A stretch of 44,458 nt of DNA, taken from the NCBI GenBank assembly GCA_964403415.1, contig CAYOFF010000005.1, positions 1-44,458 on the forward strand, read 5' to 3'. This DNA comes from CAYOFF01 sp964403415. GTDB taxonomy: Bacteria; Patescibacteriota; Gracilibacteria; Absconditabacterales; Absconditicoccaceae. The position numbers and the translations under genes are program-made. Below, in pieces: positions 21,635 through 33,150 of this stretch. Within the stretch, counting starts at the first letter, position 1. Every line of letters starts with the position of its first letter. Below the pieces are notes generated by a model that saw only the letters and a list, made by a program, of their open reading frames with translations, had not been told where the DNA came from and made no database searches.

Positions 21635-22237
21635 ATGCAATCACATACGCATCATCACACCATACACAGCCTTCTTACCGTACTTGTTCTGTGCGTTTCT
21701 CTTTTCCAGTATCTTGTGTGACTCACTTCTGTTCAAGCTGCAATATCTCTTATTAATATCCAGATTCTTAATTGAACCGTAACTATCAGTAGTCCTGATA
21801 CACTTTCTTTTTCGGATCCGCTTACTACTTCACTTGTTCTGCAGAGTGTTATGCAAGAATTTACTGGCTCAGACAAATATTTTAGTGTTTGGGATACAGC
21901 ATGAACGGATGATGGACGAAGTACTACACTTCAGCTCTCTGGCAATTTAGTAGCAGGCATCAATAGTATACCCGCCTGAAGCGTTGAGTTCAAATCATCG
22001 TCGGGCGGCGTTTTCGTCATCAGTGGCACCTACAATCCCAATGTTCTTATTTCCCCCTCTGCTCGGTCCTTTCAGCCCCTAGATACGGCAAGAACCTTTA
22101 TTTATAGGGATGCTGGTGCCAATAGCGGCGTTATCTGAAAATATGGTCAAAACATCTTCCTCAACATTAGTGTCCCTGCCAGCCAACCTGCCTGATCTTA
22201 CGTGGGGACACTTATATTCACACTTATTGAAAACTAA
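21635..22237 (+). CDS. secreted WxL-like domain protein (paralog 1)
   Basis: 200 aa, ATG 21635, TAA 22235-22237, seven UGA codons read as Gly. A long signal peptide (SLLTVLVLCVSLFQYLVG, cleavage near VQA) is followed by one beta-sandwich domain: TVTISSPDTLSF, TTLQLSGNLVAG, FQPLDTARTFIYRDAG, and the C-terminal pattern VPASQPAGSYVGTLIFTLIE. The ending resembles the C-terminal strand of WxL domains (TxTWTL), with Phe/Tyr where WxL has Trp. It is clearly paralogous to the gene at 22341 and to the C-terminus of the protein at 24213. Likely a small, abundant cell-surface or fibre-forming protein; the WxL relation is an inference. Confidence 0.8.
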
Positions 22238-22263
22238 ATATCGTCATAATATGATTCAATAAT

Positions 22264-22292
22264 TTGACAAAGACCTAAAAACACTTTATAAT
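22264..22292 (+). promoter_or_regulatory. perfect-consensus sigma70 promoter for the second WxL-like protein
   Basis: TTGACA (22264-22269), exactly 17-bp spacer, TATAAT (22287-22292), 48 bp upstream of the ATG at 22341. Both hexamers and the spacer match the consensus exactly, indicating strong expression. Confidence 0.85.
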
Positions 22293-22340
22293 CTTTTTGC
22301 AGTATATTCTTGGATTTTACTACTTATATAGGACGACGTT

Positions 22341-22937
22341 ATGTGGCAAAGACGACACTCTACCAAAAACATTGTATCTGTAATCTCAATTATTCTACTG
22401 ACTCTTTGGTCAGTATCATGAGGTGATGTCGTGCAGGCTGCTACTACGACAGTTAATGTACAAATTACGTTGGGGACGGTCACTATTTCAAGTCCTGCAA
22501 CCCTTGCATTTAGTTCAACTGTAAGTGCATCCTTTGATGCACAGGCGCTAGCCCAAGAGTTTACAGGTACAAGCAACTATTTTGTCGTTCAGGATATGAA
22601 AGGTGCGGACAGTTGATACAATACTACGTTGCAACTCTCTGGTAACTTAACAACGTGAGCTCTTAGTATTGCCTCATCCAATGTACAGTTCAAGTCGTCT
22701 AATTCGAGTGTCACTCTATTGAGTGGTACAGCCAACCCTAGAGTTCTTATAGATAGTAATGCTACGAGCTACCAGTCACTAAATACCGCTAGGACATTTA
22801 TTTATAGAAACGCTCAATCCAATACAGGTGTTATCGGCAAGTATGGAGATACGATCTGGCTTAATATCAATATCCCCGCGAATCAAGCTGCTGGTTACTA
22901 TGTGGGTACACTCGTGTATACGCTCATAGAGAACTAG
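22341..22937 (+). CDS. secreted WxL-like domain protein (paralog 2)
   Basis: 198 aa, ATG 22341, TAG 22935-22937, three UGA codons read as Gly. A basic N-terminus (MWQRRHSTKN) and hydrophobic segment (IVSVISIILLTLWSVSG) with cleavage near VQA form a signal peptide. The mature domain aligns end to end with the 21635 protein: TVTISSPATLAF, NTTLQLSGNLTTG, SYQSLNTARTFIYRN, IPANQAAGYYVGTLVYTLIE. It matches the C-terminal domain of the 24213 protein even more closely (SYQSLxTART, LLSGTAN). It uses fewer UGA codons than its paralog, consistent with high expression from its consensus promoter. Confidence 0.82.
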
Positions 22938-22961
22938 CAGGCAAACCTATCGCATTACTCT

Positions 22962-24095
22962 CTATACTTCTTTGGTTTGTTCCTTTCCTGCTGAAAGTTT
23001 AAACTTTCTCCTTACCAAGAAAACTCCTCGTCGCCCCATCAGCAAAATTATTACCGTTATCGTTATTACGATATATATTGGTGTCCACAAAAATGAAAAA
23101 GTATAGCGTATTGTCTTCCGCTCTTGAGGGCTCATGTCTCATTGCTGTACAGGCCTATGCTGCAATAAGATCGTCGTATTTACCCGTCCGTCGTACCAAC
23201 TTGCTCACGTGAGTGATTGGTGGTATAATATCTGTTCTTGCGGATATAGTGAGCCTGTACTTGACTTTGCCTCACTATAAACAAAGCCCATAAGCCCTTC
23301 ATGGAGTATTTGTACCGTATACTCGCTATCCACATATCATGAGTTCTCAAGCCCCATAATTATATTTACTCTTCCCTCATCAAGTTTTTTTCTGATTTGT
23401 ATGAGTTCGTTGCCTGCGGCTTTCTCTCCATATGCATCTATCTGCGTGTTTGAGTCTATTACAGAGGATATAGGAATAAGGCCAAACTTATTTTCTAATA
23501 TTCCTGGTATGATAAAGTCCACTAGATTCGCTTTACGATCGATAATACTAATCGTTCATTCACCGCCTTTCTTATCACTTAAACTGTAGGTGATACAACC
23601 ATGCACGCTCCCCGCAAATCATTTGGGAATACGAAATATAGCACGCTTTTCTATTTTATCTTTTGCAGGCACTGTTATGGCACTTGCCCCGATAAAGGTC
23701 ACTCCTTTACCGAAGATCCCATTTGCCGTCGTTTTGCAAGCTTGTACTGCTTGAGCTCCATATGCAAATTCGCCATCTACTATACCCAAATCTATATCTA
23801 CCGGTTCCTCTCACACATTACTAAATATCATACATATACCGACTAGTATGTCGCCATTTTCATCGATCATTGCTCATCTTTTGGGTGCTGCTATGGTGTA
23901 GTTCGCTAAGCCGCTTATTGTTTTTATGTCATTATCAATGCTGCCTGTACTGATGTACTGGGCCAAACGATTTCATCCCTTACAAAAATCCATATCTACG
24001 TTTCAGAGCGTTTGTGCATCTGCAGCGAATCCAAAGGCATCAAAGAATAGCCATCACATTATTATTCCTAAGCACACTCAGACGTACTTTTTCAT
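22962..24095 (-). CDS. signal-peptide/C-terminal-TM surface protein, resembles WxL-interacting (DUF916-type) proteins
   Basis: 377 aa, ATG 24093-24095, TAG 22962-22964, many UGA codons read as Gly. It has a signal peptide (VGVCLGIIMGWLFFDAFGFA), two beta-sandwich domains and one C-terminal TM helix (PIYIVITITVIILLMG), followed by a basic tail (RRGVFLVRRKFKL). The first domain has IFSNVGEEPVDIDLGIV and the second NIIMGLENSGYVDSEYTVQI, the latter like the second domain of WxL-interacting proteins, which hold WxL proteins at the surface. It converges on the second WxL-like gene (24 bp between stops). The architecture and neighbours support a receptor or anchor role; sequence identity to DUF916 itself is not shown. 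Confidence 0.72.
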
Positions 24096-24212
24096 ACTGA
24101 ACCACTAAAGGATAAATATCTTTTACTCTGATAGAATATCACTCATTCTTCCTGCACAGTACACAAAATCATATGCATTACAACAAATACCCACTGTAGA
24201 TATAATATTTTT

Positions 24213-27200
24213 TTAGTTTTCGATTATTGTATAGACTAGTGTTCATTGGTATCCTCCTCCCGGCTGTGCCGCAGGTACTGTGATACTAAGCCGTATATAG
24301 ACTCCATATCATCACGTAACACCTCAGTTTGCTCCTGTATTTCTATAGATGAGTGTCCTAGCAGTATCCAGTGATTGATACGATGTTGCATTGGTATCAA
24401 CGAGAACGTTGGCATTTGCTGTCCCACTAAGCAGCGTTACTGTTCCTGATGCTGCTTTGAATGAGGCACTCGTGGAAGCGATTGTATATGCTCACGCGGT
24501 TAAATTTCAGGACATCTGTAGTGTCGTCGTGTATCCATTATCTACTCACTGACCATCGTCTACTAGGAAATACATTGATGAATCTCCGCTATAGTAGTGC
24601 TCTATGGTCTGCTGTTCAAGTGATGTTGTTCATGTAATAGCAAGAGATGCCGGAGATCATATATTCAATGTCCCCTGTGTGGCTATTTCCTGTGTACCAA
24701 AGGTTATATACTGTCCGTCAGTTATATTGGTTGCAAAAATCCATTCGGTTCCTCCACTCAATGATCCTGTTACTACTGTAGCATCAACCATAAAACCGTT
24801 CCCATCCACAAACATAACCATAGCTCACGTTAGAGGCGCAGGAATACTTCAGGATGATATACGCACCAGTACGGTTCAAATATTTCCATAGTTTTCTTCA
24901 AATTTTCGCTCGCGCGCTATTCTCTGATATCATGCTACTACGTCTGTACTCAATCGTCCTGTTTTGCTGTGGTCGTTATTTCATCGCACCATAAACATAT
25001 CATCTGTCAGTGTTCCTGTAAATTGAACAATAATATCTCCTGTATCATTTACTGATTGGGATATGGTTTGGTTTAGCGTGCTTTCATCTTCGCGACCTAT
25101 TCCTGCAACATCTGACGTATACACACCTGCTGCCGAAGCACTCCAGGGAGTCAATCATCCAGCTATCATATAATCTGTTGGCGTAGATTGATCTATCTGT
25201 ATACCATATTTGAGTGCCAGATATCACTCTACACTCGACTCCTCTGCTGCAGAGAGGCGACGGTTAAATGTTATGACTTCTGCTAGAGATCAGCTAAATA
25301 CCCCTCATCCAAGACATAAAGCCGTCGCCTTTCATACTAGCATATTAATATCTGCCGTAACCGTAGGCCTCCGTGCTGTTCACGTAACTTCTAATTTCCC
25401 ATTGAGTGATATGCTTTGAGCATTTCATGTACCATAGCTCCATCATACTAGGCTTGGTACATTTGTGTTTACTACACTGGTTGATGTAATACGTTCACTT
25501 CCAAGTACTGTTGTAAGTTTTCACCCACTTAGCCCAAATCACCTTTCGCATGATGTTGCTGAAAATCATGTTGTTGTCGCCAAAACAGTAATCGTTCAGT
25601 TACTTGCTGTTGTTTTGAAAACTGCATACTGCGCATTATCATCATCCAAAAAACCATCTCTATTTGCTACTATCAACCCATCATCTGAGCCATCAAAACG
25701 CACTATAGGATTAAAATTGATAGTATTGCTGAGATACGATGGTTGCCAGGATCATGTAGTCTGTGCTCAGGTTATGTCATGTGCTCCCTGACTCCTCCAA
25801 GCAGACACTCAAATCCCAGTTGTTATGCCTGCATCTGCTTTGAGCCAGAGTGAACAGCCACTCGTTCAGGCACATATCGATGGGAACAATCATATTCTTG
25901 CTATACGGTTTCTTGTCTGTCACCCGACGGCCGTAAATGCTCCTCCTATATATACGGAATGCGTATTCATAGTAAGCACGCCCACTGCATTATTTGCATT
26001 TGGATCAAATGTTGTATCGAGCGTTCCATTTGAGAAGATACGTGCAATACGATTTCTTGTCATACCGGAAACACCTGTAAACGTACCGCCTATTATGATG
26101 CTCTCATCAGCCGCAATAAGAATTGTACTCACTTGTCCAGTTCCTGTTATCTCAGCGCCAAACGTTGTATCTAGTACGCCCGTAGATGTCAGACGAGCTA
26201 ACCTACTTTTACTCGTCCCATCTACTGTCGTAAACTGTCAACCAATAATTACTTTACCATCTGTCTGCAGAGCAACAGCATTTACAGTTCAATTTACATT
26301 TCAAGTAAATGATGTGTCTAATGTTCCTGTCGTTGTCACACGCGCTATTCTATTTATAGTTTTTCTGTCTACAGATGTAAACGCCCCTCAAATAATTATT
26401 TTGTTGTCGGGCTGGAGCGCGATACCATATACACTGTTATTTGCGGTTCATGTAAACGTCCTATCTAGTCATCACGTAGCTGTCGTACGAGCTATTCTGG
26501 TCCATGATGCTGCTCGCACTTGCGTAAAATCTCATCCGATGATAATTTTTTGATCCGACTGAGGTATCATTCCGAAAATCGTACCATTAACATTCCCAGT
26601 TCGTAGTCTATCTACTCCTCACGTTGTTGTAATGCGAGCCATTCTCGTCTTAGTTATTCAGGCAACAGTTGTAAACTGTCATCATATAATGATATAACCA
26701 CCTGAATCTATAAACATAGCATTTACTGTACTACTGGCATTCCCACTGAATGTTGCATCTACCGATCACGATGCATACACTCTCGCTATTCTTGTTTTTG
26801 TTTGTCCATTCATTGTGGTAAATGCTCATCCTACCATTAATGTATCTCATGTGTAGATTACCATTGAAGATACTGTACTGTTGGAATTTGGATTAAATGT
26901 GCCGACCAAAGATACTGCAAACTCCGATGCTCCGCAGGTGTAAAATATTACTTTTTCGTCATACACGAGCGCCCTTATTTGTTGTGTATCTCACTCTCAT
27001 CATGGCGTATCTCATACCGCCTGATCTCCTATATTCCCTGAGCCATCACACGTAGCATCTGGGCTCACTGACAATCCCTTTACGGCAAATATTTCATCTC
27101 ACACGTGTTTAACACTCAACAATACTTCTGTCTCATCAACAAATCATGGTAATGCAACACGTATTTCTACTGGTTTAGAAAAGATGAGATTTTGACCAGT

Positions 27201-28256
27201 CATTCCAAATGTAAACACTTTATCCGCTACTGCTATTTCTTCAGCGGCTGCATTGTGAGTATCACTATTTTCAGCACCATTCTCCTCTATATCATTTCCC
27301 GTCTCATCTGTCTTTTCCTTTCACTCAAATGCATGCTCTGCTACTTTCTCAATAACGAGTACGGTAGATTTTAGCTTGTCTTGTCATGCAAATGGATCTT
27401 GATCTCACAACATTTCTTCTAGCGTGGTGCTTTCCCATAACTCCTGTGGTCGAACATCTCCGGACAGCATCTGTCATGATAGAGATCACGTCTCATATTG
27501 ATTTTCTACCGCCGCTTCTTCAGCTCTTCCTGAGAGCATATTCTCTCATCATGATACGACCTGTATTGAGTCTATACCTATTGCTCCTATTGCATCTACT
27601 CATGTGGAGGCATTTTCCTCTGTAGCATTTTCCTCTGTAGCATATTTCCCCATCCAGACATCCCAAATATCCGTCGCTCATGATGATTGTGTCGTTGTGT
27701 CTCCTCCGCTCCACACTATTGATGTCCCTGTCGACTCAGTCTCTGGTGAAAAGATAATTGTATTTTCTGGAATTATTATTGTCACACCTATATCTCACGT
27801 TATGACTTTTTCTTGCGCTACTTCAAACTCTCTTATCTCCTGATTCGTATCTTTCTTTAATAGTGCATCCACTGGTATGTCATCTACATAAAGCTTGCCC
27901 AGTTCTACGGTAACCTCATTTGCATGTAAAGAAGATCCGCCATCTACACCGGCGGTATAGACAGGAATATTTTCTTCCGCCTCTGGTATAATAACATCCA
28001 CTGCTCCCGATATATCCGCACTACTGCCTTCTGCTGTATTTGTGTCACTAGGCGATCATCCTTCTGGAGGAAGAGATTCTGCTTGCTGAGATTCTGTAAC
28101 CACCGGTACTACCGCCTGCGCGTCTCATTCCGCTCATTGTTGTTCATCAGCCAGTAATACGTTATTTCGACTCAATACTATTACCAAAAAAACAGCGAGT
28201 CATATACTCACTTTTAGATACCAAGTTCTAGAAAAAATACGAATGTACGGCGACAT
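24213..28256 (-). CDS. large surface protein: delta-60 repeats, LamG-like domain, C-terminal WxL-like domain
   Basis: 1347 aa with UGA=Gly, ATG 28254-28256 (an in-frame ATG at 28283 directly abuts the preceding stop and is an alternative), TAA 24213-24215. It has a basic N-terminus and a membrane/signal segment (VSIGLAVFLVIVLS), then an acidic Ser/Gly-rich region. Seven delta-60-like repeats of about 49 aa follow (IIIGGTFTGVSGMTRNRIAR; GTLDTTFDPNANNA), predicted to form a beta-propeller. Next is a LamG/concanavalin-like domain (SLWLKAGAG; VRFDGSDDG; ITFNRRLSAAEESSVEWYLA). The C-terminal domain (SYQSLDTARTLIYRN; GGYQGTLVYTIIEN) is homologous to the two small secreted proteins. Probably a large adhesin or fibre-tip protein, same strand as and just upstream of the WxL-interacting-like gene. 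Most but not every codon was checked for continuity. Confidence 0.8.
25880..26960 (-). repeat. seven delta-60-like repeats, about 147 bp each
   Basis: The coding strand repeats the motif NRIAR..(T)GTLDTTF at near-regular spacing. The corresponding plus-strand positions are about 25902, 26039, 26191, 26341, 26488, 26634 and 26778, a period near 147 bp (49 codons). The units are diverged in DNA but conserved in protein, so they are old repeats, not recent tandem duplications. Confidence 0.75.
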
Positions 28257-28283
28257 GCAGTGCAAAAAATGAAGTACCTGCAT

Positions 28284-28382
28284 CTAGGTAGTATTCTTCT
28301 TATCCTTTGTTTCAAGCGGATATCTACAAATAATACACCGGAAGTCTCTCTTCCCATGTTCATCAAACGGAGATCTTCACAT
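28284..28382 (-). CDS. candidate CxxC microprotein
   Basis: A 32-codon ORF with UGA=Gly, ATG 28380-28382, TAG 28284-28286. The product is hydrophilic and contains a zinc-ribbon-like CIICRYPL. Its stop is followed at once by an ATG (28281-28283) in the same frame as the large delta-60 gene, and it lies 42 bp after the SbcC-like gene stop. The position and CxxC argue for a real small gene, but its shortness keeps this uncertain. Confidence 0.35.
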
Positions 28383-28424
28383 GTGCGAATATTTTGTTTA
28401 CTATAAGTCCACTTAATCCCTTTT

Positions 28425-30986
28425 CTAAGCCAGTATTATCGTACTGTCTCGCAAAGACATCTCTTGTATTTGTGGAGCATGAGTCACTAAATAGAGCTTG
28501 ATCTGACGAGCGCGCATGTACTCCTCTAGAAGTTCTGCTACCTTCCCGATCGCATCGACATCCAAATTATTGATCGTTTCATCCAAAAAAAGATATTGTG
28601 TATGCATCATAGATGCCACGGATAGAATTCGTACGAGCTTGAGTATTGTCCTCTGCCCTCCACTCAGCGATTTTATGGGTCTTTTGCCATATGCATCTGT
28701 CACTGTTATTTCTAGTTCTAGTTTGTCGCTAGAGGATTTTTGGAGTTCAAACTGCACGGTATAGTCCACCAGCTGAGCAAGATAACTATTCATCACTTCC
28801 TGCAGACTCGGCAAAAAGTCCTGAAGCACCAACAACAACAACTCCTTGCTAAAAATATTGGCAAGATCAGTGAGCATTTTCTCTTTCTCTTGCAGTTGCT
28901 TCACCTCATATTTGGTCTGCGTGTAGTCACGTACCAGACTCTCTATACTCTCAGATGTACGCAAGAGTATGTCTATACTTCAGAGCACATTATCGTACGC
29001 TGCCACATCTCAGTGCACTACGTTTTTACCCACATCTCAATGATTATCTCATTCTCATGAGCCACTAAGCTGCTGATGCAGCTTTTTGATGCGCTCTACA
29101 AGCTGTTCTCCCTGTTGTTTTGTGTAGAGCGCCTGCTGCTGGAGCGCTGACATATCTCATTTCTTTTGATGATAGCGCTCCAGCAGCAGCTCCCTCTGGC
29201 GACGCTGATCAGCAAAATGCGCTATTTCCTTATCTAGCTGCGTCATTTGATGATCGTACTTTTGATAGCTTTCATAACGCTGATCTAGCGTCTTCCAGTC
29301 CGAATGTGCTATATGTTTGGTGAGCATAGTCATTTCCTCTTGCATGGCCGCAATATCATTTGCTCCTCATGCTCATACATCATAGAGGTCTGCACGCATA
29401 TCACCATATTGTTGATGTGCGTTTTCCTCTTTTGTCAGCTGAGCTATCTGTTCTTGCAAGTACAGCTTTTGTTGACGTAGCGAGACCAACGCCGCTCATT
29501 TTATGACCTCTACATATGGACACTGATCTTGAATTTTTTCACAACGAAATTCCAATTGCCCCGCATATTGATTTTCTAGTACCTGTAGCTGCTGTTGCGC
29601 TGCTTCACGTTTTTTTTGAATTTCTTCATGCTGTTTTTTTGCTTGTACCACACGATCCTCGTGCAACTGAACCTCTCTTTTGAGCTCTTTACCGCGTGCA
29701 AGTATTTGTTTGAGCCACTGGTAGTAACCTATAAACGTGTCTATCTCTATACCTATTTCCTTCATGTATGTACGCTCGTCTCAAGTCACTAGATTTTTTT
29801 GCTCCAGTATGAGCGCTGCTTTTTTGGCATACATCTCTTGTTCTTGTACTCATGTATCTAGCGCGAGTTCGCCTTCAAGTTGCTGTATTTCTTTTTTCTT
29901 TTGGGAAATTTCTTGGTCAGCACGCTCGGCTGCCTGTATCATTTCTTTGTACTGTGACTGTAGTGTCTTGATTTGTTCGTAGATGGCTATTACGGTGTCG
30001 CGTTGCGCTTTAATTTCTTCCGCCACAATCTGCAGCTCTTTATACTTTTCTCCTTCTCGTGTAAACTGATCGATATGGACCTGTTCACTCACAAATGCCA
30101 TGTCCGCATCTCTGGATATATGCATAACACGCTCCTTAAGGAGATTTTTTGATACATCTGCCTGTTGTACTTGGGGTCGTGACATTTTTTCTAGACTACT
30201 CTGCGTTTCTAGTAATTCTCTGAGATACTTGCGAAGTTTACCGTCAAACTGCTCTGTATCGCTCTTGACCTTGAGCATGAGCTGTATTTCTCTTTTTTTC
30301 TCTGCGAGACGCTCTTTTCATTCATCAATTCATAATAATCCAAAAAGATGTTTGAATACCGTCACCCTTTCACTTGGTCATACATCAAATACATTTTCAT
30401 GATCTTGCATCAAAAAATGTAGGTTCAATACTACTTCTCTTGGAGGAAGTATTTCCTGAAGATGCTGCTCCAAGTCGCTCTGTGAGCTAAAAATCACCTC
30501 TTCACTATGTTGTTTTATTCGAGGAAGAATGTCTATATTTGTCGACAATCATTCTGGACAGACATGTCTTAGTGCTGCATCAATATGGACCGAAATATCG
30601 CTTTCTCCAGACGTCACCTCTCCACCCTCGTCAATGTGTAAATCGTTTAGTCAGCGCTCTTTGATCTCATCCCGACGGTTGATTACATAGAGACGCGATG
30701 TCACACTATCATTCCCTAATTTTGTTGCTTTTAACTCCCTTTCTACAGCATAGACATTGCCGTAGTCGCTTCGTATCAACACTATTGATCCACGCTCCGA
30801 AAGACGATGTAGCATAGGTCTTTTGCTCCACTTGTAGAGCGCAAACAGCGGTCCATCAAAAAACAAGAAGCTCTTTCATGAGCCTATCGGCGCTTTGACG
30901 AGATGATTTCATACCGAAAATCTGACCGTACGTGGATCTCCAGCGAACGGTCAGATATTCTTATAGGTAATAGCGTGTATGTTCAT
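28425..30986 (-). CDS. Rad50/SbcC-like SMC-family ATPase with long coiled coil
   Basis: 853 aa with UGA=Gly, ATG 30984-30986, TAG 28425-28427. The N-terminal ATPase half begins IHAITYKNIGPFAGD and has Walker A APIGSGKSFL. A coiled coil of about 400 residues follows (many KEIQQLEGEL- and QERYESYQK-like heptads). Midway, near residue 482, is CEKIQDQCPYVEVI where Rad50/SbcC has its CxxC zinc hook. The C-terminal half has signature LSGGQRTILKLVRIL, Walker B YLFLDETINNLD and the D-loop/H-loop region LYLVTHAPQIQEM. It is expected to work in DNA end processing or chromosome maintenance with a nuclease partner (SbcD/Mre11), which is not adjacent. It starts 7 bp after atpA stops, so it is probably read from the atp transcript. 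Confidence 0.88.
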
Positions 30987-30993
30987 ATACAAC

Positions 30994-32553
30994 TTAGTTA
31001 CGAGTTAGACTTTCGTCTACTGCCACTTCTTGAGCTGTCCATTCTACAAGTTGCTTGATGTCTGTTTCAATCTGTTCTGTAAGCTTCTTCTCAGTCGCAA
31101 TTGCATCACGAAGTGCTTGATGTGTTGTGTCGAGTTTGTTGTAGAGTTCTTTCTCATACTTGCGGATATCTGCTGTCATAAGCTTATCCAAGTATCCATT
31201 GATACCTGCATAAATCAATACTACCTGCTTGAAGAACGGTATAGGCGCATTTACTGGCTGTTTGAGCATTTCTACGAGTCTCTTGCCTCTTTCGAGCACC
31301 TTTTGTGTAGACTCATCAAGATCTGATGCAAACTGTGAAAATGCTGCTAACTCTCTGTAGTTAGCGAGCGAAAGCTTAAGCTTACCAGCTACTTTTTTCA
31401 TAATTCACGTCTGCGCTGATCATCCCACACGAGAGACTGAAAGACCTACATTGATCGCTGGTCTTACACCTGAGTTGAAAAGATCTGTCTCCAAAAATAT
31501 CTGTCCGTCTGTAATCGAAATAACGTTGGTAGGAATATATGCAGATACATCTCCTGCTTGCGTCTCAATAATAGGAAGTGCTGTGAGAGATCAGGTCTTT
31601 CCTGTTATTTTTCCGCCTGTGATCTCACTAATATAATCAGCGCTTACTCTTGCTGCTCTCTCAAGAAGCTTGGAATGAAGATAGAAGACATCACCAGGAT
31701 ATGCTTCTCTTCCAGGAGGTCTTCTCAACAAGAGTGAGACTTCTCTGTAAGCTACAGCATGCTTTGAGAGATCATCATAGATAATAAGCGCGTCTTTGCC
31801 GTTGTACATAAACCACTCTCCAAGTGTACATCCAATATATGGCGAAAGATACTGCATAACAGCAGCATCTGATGCTGATGCTGACACTACAATCGTGTAG
31901 TCCATTGCACCTGCTTCCTTGAGTGTCTCTACAATTCTTCTCACTTTACCCTCCTTCTGTCAGATAGCCACGTATACACAGTATACATCCTGTCATTTTT
32001 GGTTAAGTATAGTATCAATTGCTACGGTCGTTTTACCTGTCTGTCTATCGCCAATAATCAGCTCTCTTTGTCCTCTTCCGATAGGAATCATTGCATCAAT
32101 TGATTTTATACCTGTTGCGAGTGGCTGATCTACTCACTGTCTTGTGATCACACCAGGCGCAACTCTCTCCACAGGATATGTTTCGCTTGTCGTAATTGCT
32201 GCACCTCCATCAATCGGCTGTGCAAGTGCGTTTACTACTCTTCCTAGATACTGTTCACCGACACCTATCGTAAAGACCTTTCCGGTTGGCTTAACGATCT
32301 CACCCTGAGAAATTCCTGTTGGACTTCCCAAAATAAGTACACCCACCATATCCTTGAGCAGATCGAGTACTAGTCCCTGTGTTCCGTTTTCAAAAACGAC
32401 AAGTTCGGAGAACTTTACGTGTTCCAATCCAGATACAGTTGCTACACCATCTTTGATCTCGATCACTTGACCATGCTTTCCAAGCTCTGTATCGAGTTTG
32501 GTATCACTGATCTGTTGCTCTATCTTCTTGAGAATGTCTTGTGCAGTACTCAT
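30994..32553 (-). CDS. atpA: F1Fo ATP synthase subunit alpha
   Basis: 519 aa, ATG 32551-32553 (MSTAQDILKKIEQQ), TAA 30994-30996. It is the non-catalytic nucleotide-binding F1 subunit. It has the N-terminal beta-barrel, P-loop GDRQTGKTTVAIDT (about residues 169-182), LLRRPPGREAYPGDVFYLHS, GSLTALPIIETQAGDVSAYI, and SRVGGSAQTGIMKKVAGKLK with the functional arginine in the SR motif. A handful of UGA codons fall on conserved glycines (GSLTALP, SRVGG). Length is standard. It is the last subunit gene of this cluster: no atpG, atpD or atpC follows; the SbcC-like gene does. Confidence 0.97.
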
Positions 32554-32661
32554 AATTACCCTATACAATAAAGATATAAATGTCGGCACCATTGCTCTCG
32601 TTCTCTCCCTCACAGGAGGGGTATTTTCGCAGGTATGAATCCTGTTTTCTTCATGAAACGC

Positions 32662-33114
32662 TTACGCTAGCAAAATATCTATATCGCGCTCTACGTCTCT
32701 ATTGAAATAGTATCATTCACCTACGAGTGAAACTCATACTTTTTTTGTTTGTTTATGATCCATTTCTATAGTTCCAAATCTCTTCTCCAAAAAACCATCT
32801 AACTCTGCTTCTCCTGGATGCATAGCTACACTAAAGTGCTTTCCTCATACAGACATTGTTGCGGCCATGTACTCTCTTATCTTTTTGACGCCTGCGTATG
32901 TGGCTTTTCCATGGGCATCCATAAGTTGTATGGTGTGCTTCATGAGCAACTGATCATCATCACTATCCTGAAGCACCTTAGTAATAGTGGAGAGACTCGT
33001 ATGTGTCTTGAGTAGTCTCTCCAACACAAAAAGAACCGAAGACATCTTGGCTGCTTCTTGCTCAGAAAGAGTCCTGAAATAGGTCTCAACGAACTGTTTC
33101 GTTGTTTTATACAT
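32662..33114 (-). CDS. atpH: F1Fo ATP synthase subunit delta
   Basis: 150 aa, ATG 33112-33114 (MYKTTKQFVETYFRTLSE), TAA 32662-32664, three UGA codons read as Gly. It has an N-terminal helical domain (VETYFRTLSEQEAAKMSSVL) and a C-terminal part with the beta strands KKVGVSLVGEG and ERDIDILLA. Sequence is divergent, as usual for this stalk subunit, and slightly short (usually about 175 aa). Assignment rests largely on position between atpF and atpA. About 110 bp separate it from atpA and hold only a weak CCCTC/GAGGG hairpin (32607-32620). Confidence 0.78.
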
Positions 33115-33150
33115 ACCAGGCACACACGATAAAGAGAAACTTTTTTGGCT

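Noticed and set aside
25825..26553. Plus-strand 242-codon ORF opposite the delta-60 repeats
   Set aside because: It repeats with the same 147-bp period as the minus-strand repeats and has no start signal or family motif, so it is a shadow of the real gene.
32601..32620. CCCTC/GAGGG hairpin between atpH and atpA as a terminator
   Set aside because: Only 5 bp with no T-run in either direction; at most a minor mRNA structure.
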